From contig CP103436.1 in the NCBI GenBank assembly GCA_024919195.1, forward strand, positions 186,001-250,000: a stretch of 64,000 nucleotides of DNA, in the 5' to 3' direction. How positions within the stretch are numbered: the first letter of the stretch is position 1; every line of letters starts with the position of its first letter. A program made the position numbers and the translations under genes. The DNA comes from Methylophilaceae bacterium LSUCC0717. Lineage in GTDB: Bacteria; Pseudomonadota; Gammaproteobacteria; Burkholderiales; Methylophilaceae. Below, one piece after another: positions 27,128-36,766 of the stretch. The notes under the pieces were generated by a model. It searched no databases. It saw only the letters and a program-made list of their open reading frames with translations, and was not told the DNA's origin.

Positions 27128-27697
27128 GTGGTGAGTCTTACTACTCCAGTCTGTAATTTTGGCTGGAAAGCAAAAACTTTTAAATTAGTATCAACTAATA
27201 ATGAATTGATAAGCCTAGAAGATGCAATGGGGCCTAATGGTTTATTGGTGATGTTCATTTGCAATCATTGTCCATACGTTAAAGCTATTTTACCAAGATT
27301 GATTCATGATACTAGAGAGTTAAAGACATTGGGGATTAATACTGTTGCGATATCATCAAATGATGTAATCAATTACCCAGAAGATTCTTTTGAAAATATG
27401 CAAAAATTAGCTAAAGAGCATGATTTTCCATTTCATTATTGTTTTGATGAAACACAGGCGGTTGCAAAAAGTTACGATGCAATTTGCACACCTGATTTTT
27501 TTGGTTTTAATAACAAGTATGAGCTTCAGTATCGAGGCCGTTTTGACTCAACAGGACGAGGGGAACTGTCAGATAACAATGAAAGAGATTTGTTTAATGC
27601 AATGAAACTTATTGCGGAGTCACAAAAGGGCCCTATTGATCAAATACCAAGTATTGGTTGCTCTATTAAATGGAAAGAATCTGCAACAAATCCTTGA
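27128..27697 (+). CDS. Thioredoxin-family (AhpC/TSA-like) redoxin
   Basis: This 189-residue thioredoxin-fold protein has the motif FICNHCPYVKAI (CxxC at about residues 42-45), preceded by the PNGLLVMF strand, and AKSYDAICTPDFFGF containing the cis-proline region. Such proteins are widespread redoxins of the AlkD/ResA-like group without defined substrate. The start is GTG at 27128, supported by AAGGA 8 bases upstream. It is divergent from rsmE with a 26-bp gap. A further 123 bp to tkt (27698-27820) probably holds the tkt promoter, but I cannot place it convincingly. Confidence 0.8.
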   Translation: MVSLTTPVCNFGWKAKTFKLVSTNNELISLEDAMGPNGLLVMFICNHCPYVKAILPRLIHDTRELKTLGINTVAISSNDVINYPEDSFENMQKLAKEHDFPFHYCFDETQAVAKSYDAICTPDFFGFNNKYELQYRGRFDSTGRGELSDNNERDLFNAMKLIAESQKGPIDQIPSIGCSIKWKESATNP

Positions 27698-27820
27698 AGA
27701 ATAATGCTGTTTAGGCAATAATTATACGTTCGAATACCTAATACAAAGAAAATTACAGGTTGTACATTTATCAGGCTTGAATAAAGAAAATTATTCACCA
27801 AAATAAGGGAGAAACAAAGA

Positions 27821-29806
27821 ATGGCAAGTAGACAAGAATTAGCAAATGCGATCCGTGCCTTATCCATGGATGCGGTTCAAAAAGCAAACTCAGGACACCC
27901 TGGTGCTCCTATGGGTATGGCAGAAATAGGAGAAGTTCTTTGGAATAACCACATGAACCATAATCCTAATAATCCTGATTGGGCAAACAGAGATAGATTT
28001 ATTTTATCTAACGGTCACGGCTCAATGTTAATTTATTCTCTCTTACACTTAACAGGTTACGATCTTCCAATGAGTGAGATCCAATCTTTTAGACAGTTGC
28101 ATTCTAAGTGTGCAGGTCACCCAGAGTATGGCTACGCACCTGGAGTTGAAACAACCACTGGGCCTCTCGGTCAGGGTATTAGTAATGCTGTTGGTTTCGC
28201 AATGGCTGAAAAATTATTGGCTAACCAATTCAATAAACCGGGTCACGATATTGTTGATCATTACACTTATGTGTTTATGGGCGATGGTTGTTTGATGGAA
28301 GGCGTTTCTCATGAAACTTGTGCGCTTGCTGGAACTTGGGGTTTAGGTAAATTAATTGCATTCTGGGATGATAATGGCATTTCAATTGATGGCCACATCG
28401 AGGGATGGTATACCGATGACACAGCGGGTCGATTTGAGTCATATGGTTGGCATGTTGTAAGGGATGTTGATGGCCATGACTTTGAGGCAATTGACAAAGC
28501 TATCCAAGAAGCTAAGTCAGTATCTGACAAGCCGACATTAATTTGTTGTAAGACAATTATTGGTAAAGGTTCACCTAACAAGTCAGGTTCGCATGATTGT
28601 CATGGAGCTGCACTAGGTGAAGAAGAAGTTGCACTTACCAGAAAAGAGCTTGGTTGGGAGCATGATCCATTTGTGATACCACAAGATATCTATGATGGTT
28701 GGAATCAAAAAGACAAAGGTCAACAAAGCGAGGCTGCATGGAATGACAAATTCGCAGCATATGAAAAAGAATTCCCAGAATTAGCTGCTGAATTCAAACG
28801 TCGTATGGCAAATGAATTACCAGCCGATTGGCAGCAAAAAGTGGATGCGTTAATTAAAGAAACAAATGCTGCTGGCGATAAAGTAGCTACACGAAAAGCA
28901 TCACAAAACGTTATCACTAAATTAGCTGAAACATTACCTGAATTTGTTGGCGGATCTGCTGACCTGACTGGATCAAACTTAACCAGCTGCGGTAGTTTTG
29001 AGCACGTCAGCGGTAAGAAACCAGGTAACTACATTTCATACGGTGTTCGTGAATTTGGTATGGCGGCCATTATGAATGGTATGGCTCTGCATGGAGGTAT
29101 TTTACCTTATGGCGGAACATTCCATATGTTCTCAGACTACATGAGAAATGGTATGAGAATGTCAGCGTTGATGAAACAGAGAGTTATCTATGTATTGACC
29201 CATGATTCAATCGGCCAAGGTGAAGATGGACCAACCCACCAACCTATTGAAACAACATCTGGCTTAAGATTTATTCCGAATATGGAAGTTTGGAGACCTG
29301 GTGATGCAACAGAAACAGCGGTGGCTTGGACTCAAGCTGTGGCAAATACAAGCAATCCAACCAGCCTTGTTCTAACTCGACAAGGTGTTGGATTTAATGA
29401 AAGAACAGACGAGCAACTTGAAGGTATTAAAAAAGGTGGTTATGTTCTTTGTGATTGTGATGACTACAAAGTTATTCTAATTGCTACAGGTTCAGAGCTA
29501 GATCTCGCTATGAAATCATGTGAGGCACTAAAAGCTGAGGGTATTGCATCAAGAGTAGTTTCAATGCCTTGTACTCATGCATTTGATCGCCAAGATCAGG
29601 CTTATAAAGATTCTGTTCTTACTCCGGGAGTAAAACGTGTTTCTATAGAAGCTGGTGTAACTGATTACTGGACAAAATACGTTGGTCTAGATGGAGCTTC
29701 CGTTGGTATCAATACTTACGGTGAATCAGCGCCAGGCGGTAAATTATTTGAACACTTTGGCTTCACAGTCGAGAATGTGGTTAAGACAGTTAAGTCTGTT
29801 CTTTAA
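27821..29806 (+). CDS. tkt: Transketolase
   Basis: This 661-residue thiamine-diphosphate enzyme transfers two-carbon units between sugar phosphates. It has [13 protein letters not shown], the cofactor motif [37 protein letters not shown] and the catalytic region [16 protein letters not shown]. Length is typical (E. coli 663). An AAGGGAG ribosome site lies upstream. Codons and base use are richer in G+C than in the neighbours, as expected for a highly expressed gene. In methylotrophs using the ribulose monophosphate cycle it regenerates the formaldehyde acceptor; here that role is inferred. A terminator follows. Confidence 0.97.
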   Translation: MASRQELANAIRALSMDAVQKANSGHPGAPMGMAEIGEVLWNNHMNHNPNNPDWANRDRFILSNGHGSMLIYSLLHLTGYDLPMSEIQSFRQLHSKCAGHPEYGYAPGVETTTGPLGQGISNAVGFAMAEKLLANQFNKPGHDIVDHYTYVFMGDGCLMEGVSHETCALAGTWGLGKLIAFWDDNGISIDGHIEGWYTDDTAGRFESYGWHVVRDVDGHDFEAIDKAIQEAKSVSDKPTLICCKTIIGKGSPNKSGSHDCHGAALGEEEVALTRKELGWEHDPFVIPQDIYDGWNQKDKGQQSEAAWNDKFAAYEKEFPELAAEFKRRMANELPADWQQKVDALIKETNAAGDKVATRKASQNVITKLAETLPEFVGGSADLTGSNLTSCGSFEHVSGKKPGNYISYGVREFGMAAIMNGMALHGGILPYGGTFHMFSDYMRNGMRMSALMKQRVIYVLTHDSIGQGEDGPTHQPIETTSGLRFIPNMEVWRPGDATETAVAWTQAVANTSNPTSLVLTRQGVGFNERTDEQLEGIKKGGYVLCDCDDYKVILIATGSELDLAMKSCEALKAEGIASRVVSMPCTHAFDRQDQAYKDSVLTPGVKRVSIEAGVTDYWTKYVGLDGASVGINTYGESAPGGKLFEHFGFTVENVVKTVKSVL

Positions 29807-29820
29807 TTTGATCGATCTTC

Positions 29821-29856
29821 AAAAAGGTATTCCTAGACTATAGGAATACCTTTTTT
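29821..29856 (+). terminator. Rho-independent terminator after tkt
   Basis: A 15-bp perfect stem, AAAAAGGTATTCCTA with TAGGAATACCTTTTT, has a 5-base loop (GACTA) and ends in T6. It lies 14 bases after the tkt stop and 27 before gap. It separates tkt from gap at least partly. Confidence 0.93.
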
Positions 29857-29882
29857 ATTTAAATTTAGGATAAGCTAGAAAT

Positions 29883-30902
29883 ATGACAGTGAGAGTCGCA
29901 ATTACAGGTTTTGGAAGAATTGGTCGTTTAGTGCTACGAGCAATTTATGAGGAAAAGAGATCCGATGTAAAAGTGGTGGCGATTAACGGAAGCAGTCGTG
30001 GCACCATGGAATCAAATTTACATTTATTAAAGTATGACTCAGCCCATGGTCGATTTGATTGCGATATTTCTATGGGTGAGCATGAATTTTCTATTAATGG
30101 CGATACCATTAAATATTATGCCACTCGAGACCCTGAAGAACTTCCATGGGGTGAATTAGATGTAGATGTAGTTTTAGAATGTACCGGTGCTTTTAGAAGC
30201 AAAAAATTAAATATGGTCCATCTTCATCAGGGCGCAAAAAAAGTTTTGATTTCAGCTCCCGGAGAATCCGATGTTGATGCCACAATTGTGTACGGTGTTA
30301 ATCATGATGCTCTTCAGTCATCACATACAGTTGTCTCTAATGCATCATGTACCACAAATGGATTAGCTCCAATTGTTCATGTGTTAAATGAAAACTACAC
30401 AATTAAATCTGGGTTAATGAATACGATTCATTCATTCACGAATGATCAGGCCTTGTTGGACAATATTCACAAAGATATCCGCAGGGCAAGAACAGCAAGT
30501 TCATCCATGGTACCCACGAAAACTGGCGCAGCGTCTGCTGTGGGTTTGGTTATTCCTGAATTGAAAGGAAAGCTTGATGGGGTGGCAATTCGTGTGCCAA
30601 CCACTAATGTCTCCTTGGTTGACCTCACATTAAATATTGAAGAAAAAGTAACGGCTGAAGAAGTGAATGCGGTAGTAAAAAAAGCAGCTGAAAATGAATT
30701 AAAAGATATTCTTGTTTATTCTGATATTCCTCTTGTATCAGTTGATTATAATCACACTCCAGCATCATCATACTTTGATTCTTTGTTAACAAAAGTGTCC
30801 TCATCGGGTGATTTAGTCAAGGTCTTTGGTTGGTACGATAATGAATACGGCTTTAGTTGTCGCATGTTGGATACCGCAGTAGCAATGATGAATGCAAATT
30901 AA
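29883..30902 (+). CDS. gap: Glyceraldehyde-3-phosphate dehydrogenase, type I
   Basis: This 339-residue enzyme oxidises glyceraldehyde-3-phosphate to 1,3-bisphosphoglycerate. The Rossmann motif is [10 protein letters not shown], the catalytic cysteine is Cys156 in SNASCTTNG and the C-terminal [13 protein letters not shown] is intact. The residue after the VAIN strand, normally Asp in NAD-specific enzymes, is Gly36, followed by Ser-Ser-Arg, which suggests NADP use. Erythrose-4-phosphate dehydrogenase is a related alternative, but the pgk neighbour favours GAPDH. It shares one base with pgk. Confidence 0.94.
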   Translation: MTVRVAITGFGRIGRLVLRAIYEEKRSDVKVVAINGSSRGTMESNLHLLKYDSAHGRFDCDISMGEHEFSINGDTIKYYATRDPEELPWGELDVDVVLECTGAFRSKKLNMVHLHQGAKKVLISAPGESDVDATIVYGVNHDALQSSHTVVSNASCTTNGLAPIVHVLNENYTIKSGLMNTIHSFTNDQALLDNIHKDIRRARTASSSMVPTKTGAASAVGLVIPELKGKLDGVAIRVPTTNVSLVDLTLNIEEKVTAEEVNAVVKKAAENELKDILVYSDIPLVSVDYNHTPASSYFDSLLTKVSSSGDLVKVFGWYDNEYGFSCRMLDTAVAMMNAN

Positions 30903-32068
30903 TGTCCATTCGAAGCATTAGCCATTTAAATCTTCAAAATAAAAAGGTCTTTATTCGTGCAGATCTAAATGTCCCAATTGATGGTTCTACAATCTCATCC
31001 ACCAGTAGAATTGATGCATCCATTCCGACCATTCAATATGCACTGGATAATGCTCAGGTTGTGATCCTGACCTCACATTTAGGAAGGCCTGAAGAGGGAA
31101 ATTTTGATGACTCTCTATCACTTAAGCCCATAGTCGACTATCTTGAAGAAAAATTAAATCTCAAAATAATGCTTCATCGGGATTTTGAAAAAGGTCAATC
31201 CTTTGAGCCTGGAATGCTTCATGTTCTTGAAAACGTAAGGTTTAACCCTGGTGAGAAAAAATGTTCTGATGAGTTATCAGTAAAATATGCTTCTATAGCG
31301 GACGTGTTTGTCATGGATGCGTTTGGAACAGCACACCGTACCGAAGCCAGCACGTATGGTATTGGAAAATATATTGGTGAAAAATGTGCTGGATTGCTTT
31401 TTTATGATGAAGTTGATGCTCTAACGAAAACATTTAATCAACCAAAAAAACCAATGCTAGCCATTGTGGGCGGTAGTAAAGTTTCAACAAAGTTATCTGT
31501 TTTAAAGAATCTTGTTAATCGTGTTGATGGTTTAATATTAGGTGGCGGTATCCTAAATACTTTTATAGCAGCCCAAGGATTCAATATTGGAAAGTCATTG
31601 TATGAACCTGATTTTGTTGATGAGGCAAAAGTTATTCTTGACGAGATCAAAAATAGACAAATATTTTTCCCCACTATTGATGATGTTATTTGCGCAAAAG
31701 AATTTGATGCCAACGCACATGCTGAATTAAAAAAAATTGATGACGTTGAATCTGATGATATGATTTTTGATTTAGGCCCTAAAACCTTGAAGAATATTAC
31801 AGACCACTTATCCAAAGTCTCAACAATCATGTGGAATGGACCTCTAGGTGTGTTTGAGTTTGAACAGTTTAGCTCAGGAACTGAAGCCTTATCTCGTGCG
31901 ATTGCTGATGGTGAGGCATTCTCATTAGCTGGTGGAGGGGATACGATTGCCGCAATAGAAAAGTATAAGGTTTGTAAAAAAATATCATACATTTCAACCG
32001 CCGGTGGGGCTTTTCTTGAATTTGCTGAAGGAAAGAAATTGCCTGCTATTGAAATGCTAGAACAGTAA
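30902..32068 (+). CDS. pgk: Phosphoglycerate kinase
   Basis: This 388-residue kinase interconverts 1,3-bisphosphoglycerate and 3-phosphoglycerate. It has VFIRADLNVPI, LTSHLGRPEEG, the LENVRFNPGE segment, AIVGGSKVSTKLSVL and the C-terminal LAGGGDTIAAIEKY. The ATG inside the TAATG shared with the gap stop is the natural start; an upstream in-frame ATG at 30857 lies within gap and is rejected. Translation is probably coupled to gap. Confidence 0.97.
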   Translation: MSIRSISHLNLQNKKVFIRADLNVPIDGSTISSTSRIDASIPTIQYALDNAQVVILTSHLGRPEEGNFDDSLSLKPIVDYLEEKLNLKIMLHRDFEKGQSFEPGMLHVLENVRFNPGEKKCSDELSVKYASIADVFVMDAFGTAHRTEASTYGIGKYIGEKCAGLLFYDEVDALTKTFNQPKKPMLAIVGGSKVSTKLSVLKNLVNRVDGLILGGGILNTFIAAQGFNIGKSLYEPDFVDEAKVILDEIKNRQIFFPTIDDVICAKEFDANAHAELKKIDDVESDDMIFDLGPKTLKNITDHLSKVSTIMWNGPLGVFEFEQFSSGTEALSRAIADGEAFSLAGGGDTIAAIEKYKVCKKISYISTAGGAFLEFAEGKKLPAIEMLEQ

Positions 32069-32073
32069 ATCAA

Positions 32074-32949
32074 ATGAATATGACAACCACTATTCAAAGT
32101 CTTCAATTATTTCATCAAGGCAAAGTCAGAGATACTTATGTTGTGGATGATGAGCATTTTTTAATGGTGACCAGTGATCGTATTTCAGCCTTTGATGTCA
32201 TCATGAATGAAGCTGTTGAGTCAAAAGGAAAGATCTTATCTCGGATTTCAAATTTCTGGTTTCACAAAACAGAATCCATTATCAAGAACCATTTAACTGA
32301 CATTGCTCCTGAATCCGTTGTCAAAGATCATGAAATACCACTTATTAAAGATAGATCTGTTGTTGTGAAAAGATTGCAGCCTCTTCCTGTCGAGGCGATT
32401 GTTAGAGGGTATCTGATTGGAAGTGGTTGGAAAGATTACCAATCAAGTGGAAGTGTATCAGGAATTACATTGCCAAAAAATTTACAACAAGCTGAAAAAC
32501 TCGCCGAACCAATTTTTACTCCGTCAACTAAAGCTGCCGTCGGGGATCATGATGAGAATATTTCATTTGATCAAATGGCCAATTTGATTGGGGAAGATAG
32601 AGCCAAAAATATAAAAGACAAAAGTATTGAAATATATAATTTTGCCAGAGACTATGCTCTTGATCGGGGCATCATTATTGCAGACACAAAATTTGAATTT
32701 GGATTAGATGATCAAGGTGATTTAATTTTAATGGATGAAATTCTTACTCCTGATTCCTCAAGATTTTGGGATGCAGATTTATATAAAATAGGCACGTCCC
32801 CCCAGAGTTTTGATAAACAATTCTTGAGAGACTGGCTTGAATCAATAGATTGGAATAAACAACCTCCACCACCACCTCTTCCAAGTGATGTTATCGAGAT
32901 GACAAAACAAAAGTATCAGCATGTTCAACATCTTTTATTAAATCAATAA
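32074..32949 (+). CDS. purC: SAICAR synthase
   Basis: This 291-residue phosphoribosylaminoimidazole-succinocarboxamide synthase adds aspartate to CAIR in purine synthesis. Seen are HQGKVRDTYVVDD, VTSDRISAFDVIM, VVVKRLQPLPVEAIVRGYL and IIADTKFEFGLD. It is the longer (about 290-300) type common in betaproteobacteria. It starts 5 bp after pgk and shares one base with the following membrane-protein gene, so it belongs to the gap-pgk transcript. Confidence 0.96.
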   Translation: MNMTTTIQSLQLFHQGKVRDTYVVDDEHFLMVTSDRISAFDVIMNEAVESKGKILSRISNFWFHKTESIIKNHLTDIAPESVVKDHEIPLIKDRSVVVKRLQPLPVEAIVRGYLIGSGWKDYQSSGSVSGITLPKNLQQAEKLAEPIFTPSTKAAVGDHDENISFDQMANLIGEDRAKNIKDKSIEIYNFARDYALDRGIIIADTKFEFGLDDQGDLILMDEILTPDSSRFWDADLYKIGTSPQSFDKQFLRDWLESIDWNKQPPPPPLPSDVIEMTKQKYQHVQHLLLNQ

Positions 32950-33407
32950 TGATCAGATTTTTAAAAAGAAGGTCATTAATAATATTATTGATAGCTGCAT
33001 TAATTATTTTATGTACCTCAAACTTTATTATTTTAAATTTTGGGTTTGAAGGTGTAACTCAAAAAATAGCTTTAGAAAATAATCGTTTTTTCCCAAAAGG
33101 ATATTTTATAGGACTCACCTGGACACTTTTAGTGATTCTTCAAACAATCGTTTTTAAATCTTTAAAATCCCAATTTAGTTCATTGCTTGTTTTGATACTT
33201 ATTTTGAATTGTTTTTTATATCCAATTTATACTTTGGGTTTTTCTGTCCTTAGTATGATTATTCTTGGTAATTTGACCACATTAATTTTTAGCTCATTTA
33301 TTGCAGGTTTAATTTATGTCGAATCTAAAATTTTATCGTTACTGATTGCATTAACATCATTGTGGGTTTTGTTTGTAACTTACTTATTGATAAACGTTCA
33401 CCTATAA
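32949..33407 (+). CDS. Five-helix membrane protein, possibly TspO/MBR-like
   Basis: This 152-residue, very hydrophobic protein has five predicted membrane helices at about residues 9-30, 48-66, 76-97, 100-124 and 128-149. Size and helix number match TspO/MBR proteins. The [19 protein letters not shown] segment resembles the family's PPGWVFGPVWTILY-like loop, and the aromatic last helix also fits. Several conserved tryptophans are missing, so I give this only as a possibility. Start and stop are tight: one base is shared with purC and a terminator is formed right at the stop codon. Confidence 0.6.
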   Translation: MIRFLKRRSLIILLIAALIILCTSNFIILNFGFEGVTQKIALENNRFFPKGYFIGLTWTLLVILQTIVFKSLKSQFSSLLVLILILNCFLYPIYTLGFSVLSMIILGNLTTLIFSSFIAGLIYVESKILSLLIALTSLWVLFVTYLLINVHL

Positions 33408-33436
33408 AAAAAGCCCATTAAAAAATGGGCTTTTTT
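33406..33436. terminator. Bidirectional terminator between the purC operon and hppA
   Basis: AAAAAAGCCCAT pairs perfectly with ATGGGCTTTTTT around the 6-base loop TAAAAA. An A run on one side and a T run on the other let it work on both strands, serving the convergent transcripts. It begins inside the last codon of the plus-strand gene. Confidence 0.92.
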
Positions 33437-33452
33437 GTAAATCTATTAAAAT

Positions 33453-35480
33453 TTATAGCAACGGCACAATTAGAAGTGCAACGATGTTAATAATCTTAAT
33501 TAGAGGGTTGATTGCTGGACCAGCAGTATCTTTGTATGGGTCCCCAACAGTATCACCTGTTACAGAAGCTTTGTGAGCTTCAGAACCTTTACCGCCATGG
33601 TGCCCATCTTCAATATGTTTTTTAGCATTATCCCAAGCACCACCGCCAGTACACATTGAAATTGCCACGAAAAGACCTGTAACAATTGTACCCATCAGTA
33701 AGCCACCTAAGCCTTGAGCGCCTAGTGGTGATAAACCAACAATGATAGGAACAGCAACAGGAAGTAATGATGGAACAACCATCTCTTTGATTGCAGATGA
33801 GGTTAATAAATCAACAGCTTTAGCATAATCAGGTTGGCCTTTGCCAGTCATAATTCCCTTGATTGTTTTAAACTGTCTTCTCACTTCTTCAACCACAGAA
33901 CCAGCTGCTCTTCCAACAGCTTCCATCGCCATAGCTGCAAAAAGATATGGGATTAGACCACCGATGATTAAGCCAATGATTACGTTTGGCTCACTAAGAT
34001 CAAATGTGGCAATGATTCCATAAACATCAAGTTTGTGCGTGTAGTCTGCAAAAAGAACTAATGATGCTAGACCAGCTGAGCCAATAGCATAACCTTTAGT
34101 TACAGCTTTTGTAGTGTTGCCAACCGCATCAAGTGGATCAGTCACGTCTCTCACTTTTTGTGGAAGACCAGACATCTCTGCAATACCACCTGCATTATCA
34201 GTAATCGGTCCGTAAGCGTCAAGTGCCACAATAATACCCGCCATACTTAACATTGATGTCGCTGCTACAGCAACGCCGTAAAGGTTCGCAAATGAGTATG
34301 AAAGAAAGATTGCCAAACAAACAGATATCACAGGAAGTGCAGTGGCTTTCATTGAGATACCAATACCAGCAATAATATTTGTAGCATGACCAGTTTCAGA
34401 AGCTTTAGCTACATGTTGAACTGGTTTGTATTCTGTGCCAGTGTAATATTCAGTGATAAATACTAATGCAGCAGTTAATACTAACCCAATTGCAGCTGAA
34501 CCAAACAAACCTACTGCTGGGTAGGTAATACCATCGACAACTATGCCAGATGGGAATAAATACTCAGAAACGTAGTAGAAGGCAATTAGTGATAAAAGGC
34601 CCGCAATAGCTAAGCCTCTGTAAAGTGCAGGCATTACATTGGTCATTTTATTGTTAGCTTTAACAAAGAAACAGCCAATGATAGATGCAATAATTGAAAC
34701 AGCACCTAACAATAGTGGATACAGAACACCATTAACACTATCGCCAGTGATCATTAAACCACCTAACACCATAGTAGCAATAATAGTAACTGCATAAGTT
34801 TCAAATAAATCAGCAGCCATACCTGCGCAATCACCAACATTGTCGCCAACATTGTCTGCGATAACTGCAGGGTTTCTAGGATCGTCTTCAGGAATTCCTG
34901 CTTCCACTTTACCTACTAAGTCAGCACCAACATCAGCACCCTTAGTAAAAATACCACCACCTAGTCTTGCAAAAATAGAGATTAAGGATGAGCCAAACGC
35001 TAAACCAATTAATGGATTAAGGTTTTCAGCTTCAGTGCCGCCAAGGTATAAATAAAAACCTGCAACGCCTAATAGACCTAATCCAACAACCAGCATACCT
35101 GTAATCGCACCACCTTTAAAAGCCACATCAAAAGCTGGAACAATTCCTTTAGTTGCTGCTTGAGCTGTTCTTACATTAGAACGAACTGAAACATTCATTC
35201 CTATAAAACCACAAGCACCAGATAAAACAGCACCAATAACAAAACCGATTGCTGTATCAAGGTCAATAAATTGAGCAATTAATATAGTTAAAACAATACC
35301 AACAATAGCGATTGTTTTGTATTGACGTGACAAGTACGCAGACGCACCTTTTTGGATGGCGTTTGCAATATCTTGCATTTTCTTATTTCCTGCCGGTAGG
35401 CTAAGAATAGACTTTGAAACTAAGGCACCATATATAACAGCAATTACCGCAGCTGCTAATGCCATTTGGATTTCCGACAT
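33453..35480 (-). CDS. hppA: Membrane H+-translocating pyrophosphatase, K+-independent type
   Basis: This 675-residue polytopic enzyme couples pyrophosphate hydrolysis to proton pumping across the cytoplasmic membrane. Catalytic motifs are [32 protein letters not shown] and the C-terminal [18 protein letters not shown]. The segment [10 protein letters not shown] has Lys where K+-dependent enzymes have Ala, which predicts a K+-independent proton pump. The ATG at 35480 is chosen because AGGGAGG lies 4 bases upstream of it; the frame stays open to an ATG at 35507 before that ribosome site. Confidence 0.96.
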   Translation of the reverse strand: MSEIQMALAAAVIAVIYGALVSKSILSLPAGNKKMQDIANAIQKGASAYLSRQYKTIAIVGIVLTILIAQFIDLDTAIGFVIGAVLSGACGFIGMNVSVRSNVRTAQAATKGIVPAFDVAFKGGAITGMLVVGLGLLGVAGFYLYLGGTEAENLNPLIGLAFGSSLISIFARLGGGIFTKGADVGADLVGKVEAGIPEDDPRNPAVIADNVGDNVGDCAGMAADLFETYAVTIIATMVLGGLMITGDSVNGVLYPLLLGAVSIIASIIGCFFVKANNKMTNVMPALYRGLAIAGLLSLIAFYYVSEYLFPSGIVVDGITYPAVGLFGSAAIGLVLTAALVFITEYYTGTEYKPVQHVAKASETGHATNIIAGIGISMKATALPVISVCLAIFLSYSFANLYGVAVAATSMLSMAGIIVALDAYGPITDNAGGIAEMSGLPQKVRDVTDPLDAVGNTTKAVTKGYAIGSAGLASLVLFADYTHKLDVYGIIATFDLSEPNVIIGLIIGGLIPYLFAAMAMEAVGRAAGSVVEEVRRQFKTIKGIMTGKGQPDYAKAVDLLTSSAIKEMVVPSLLPVAVPIIVGLSPLGAQGLGGLLMGTIVTGLFVAISMCTGGGAWDNAKKHIEDGHHGGKGSEAHKASVTGDTVGDPYKDTAGPAINPLIKIINIVALLIVPLL

Positions 35481-35553
35481 ACTTCCTCCCTGAGTTACAT
35501 ATTTCAAAAAAAAAGCAATTATCTCATATTTAAGGTGATTTGGACATTATTCC

Positions 35554-36348
35554 TTATAAGTTAAAAAGACTTATAAGTCCTATGCTTATTAAAAGATAAG
35601 CAAATAATTTTTTAATAATATTTTGATTCAAAGAAACTAAGAGTTTGGTTGAGATGTAGATTGTAAAGATGCTAGGTAAAGTTAAAAATATAAAAGATTT
35701 AATGTAAATATTTCCATAGTCAAAAAAAGAATTTAATAAAGGAGAGGTTTCTAAAATAAGTTTCTGAGAAACAAAACCAAGTATTGTACCAATGCCAATA
35801 ACAACACCGAGAAGTGAGCTGTTTGATATAGCAAGTTTTATATCAATTTTTTTTGCTTCTAAGTAAGGAACAAATAAGGTGCCACCACCAATTCCCACAA
35901 TGGATGATAATGCCCCAAAAATAAAGCTTATGGTCTTTAAAGGCAAAGAATATAAAAAATTTAGATTTGCTCGATTTAATAATTTAAGAGCAGAAAAAAA
36001 ACAATAAAATATAAAAAAATATTTTAGAAAATAAAAATTTGCAAAGTGGATAATATAACTACCAATTAAAGATCCAAAAAATAAATACCCAATTACGTTA
36101 GATACGTAAGAGAAATTAAAATTATTATTTTTCATATGAAAAAAAGTAGCCATGGATCCTGTAAAAATAATTGACAGCATGGAGGATCCAATTCCATAAG
36201 CATAAGCATCCGCACCAGGCAAATCGTTGAAATGAATCATCAAAAAAGTAACAATTGGGACAATAATTAATCCACCGCCGATACCAAATAATCCTGATAA
36301 GAAACCAACCACAATACCAGTTGAACAAAGTATTAATATTTCAATCAT
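35554..36348 (-). CDS. TauE/SafE-family membrane transporter (sulfite/organic anion exporter family)
   Basis: This 264-residue protein with about eight membrane helices has the two internally repeated TauE motifs: GFLSGLFGIGGGLIIVPIV near the N-terminus and GALSSIVGIGGGTLFVPYL near residue 150. The family exports or takes up small sulfur-containing or organic anions; the substrate here cannot be told. It overlaps dciA by 4 bp and lies 73 bp upstream of hppA. Confidence 0.88.
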   Translation of the reverse strand: MIEILILCSTGIVVGFLSGLFGIGGGLIIVPIVTFLMIHFNDLPGADAYAYGIGSSMLSIIFTGSMATFFHMKNNNFNFSYVSNVIGYLFFGSLIGSYIIHFANFYFLKYFFIFYCFFSALKLLNRANLNFLYSLPLKTISFIFGALSSIVGIGGGTLFVPYLEAKKIDIKLAISNSSLLGVVIGIGTILGFVSQKLILETSPLLNSFFDYGNIYIKSFIFLTLPSIFTIYISTKLLVSLNQNIIKKLFAYLLISIGLISLFNL

Positions 36349-36746
36349 TTTTTGTTTGAGAAATAATCTTTTAGAGGAGAATCATCCAGGGTTTTAGATA
36401 GATTGGCCCAGATTTTAGCTGCCTTATTTGATAGTTTTTTATTCGAAGTGAGCTTCATTTCTCTTTTTACAACGGATGGATCTACTTTCGAATAAATTTC
36501 AGTGAATGCAATTTTATTCTGAATCAAATTGAGCTCCTTGAGCACTTCTTTTTTAATTATTTTAAATTTACTGGCAAAAGAATTTTTACTGAATGTTATA
36601 AAAAGTGAGTTGTCTCGAATGGTAAGCTTTGATTGCTTATCTCCGATCATTTTTATGAGTTTCAATCGAATTCCTTTTAGAATTTCGTTGTTGATTGATA
36701 TTTCTTTAAATTGATCAGTTTTCAGCAATTTTTTAAGTGATTCCAT
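36345..36746 (-). CDS. dciA: DUF721 protein, DciA-like helicase loader
   Basis: This 133-residue basic protein has a central segment (about residues 40-80, KLTIRDNSLFITFSKNSFAS followed by a KEVLKELN helix) matching the DUF721/DciA fold. DciA is the ancestral DnaB helicase loader in bacteria lacking DnaC. A DUF721 gene next to an M23 peptidase and secA is a common betaproteobacterial arrangement, which supports the call. It is divergent from the M23 gene with only 20 bp between start codons. Confidence 0.7.
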   Translation of the reverse strand: MESLKKLLKTDQFKEISINNEILKGIRLKLIKMIGDKQSKLTIRDNSLFITFSKNSFASKFKIIKKEVLKELNLIQNKIAFTEIYSKVDPSVVKREMKLTSNKKLSNKAAKIWANLSKTLDDSPLKDYFSNKK

Positions 36747-36766
36747 ATATAATATGATACTAAATT

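Noticed and set aside
27698-27820. Hairpin GAATAA-n6-TTATTC in the tkt leader as a terminator or riboswitch
   Set aside because: The stem is only 6 AT-rich base pairs with no T run, and no riboswitch consensus is present.
30857-30901. Earlier in-frame ATG for pgk inside gap
   Set aside because: The extra residues do not fit the family N-terminus, and the TAATG start at 30902 does.
31438-32106. Long antisense frame (222 residues) opposite pgk
   Set aside because: It mirrors conserved pgk codons, has no family motif and no promoter or ribosome site; pgk is certain on the other strand.
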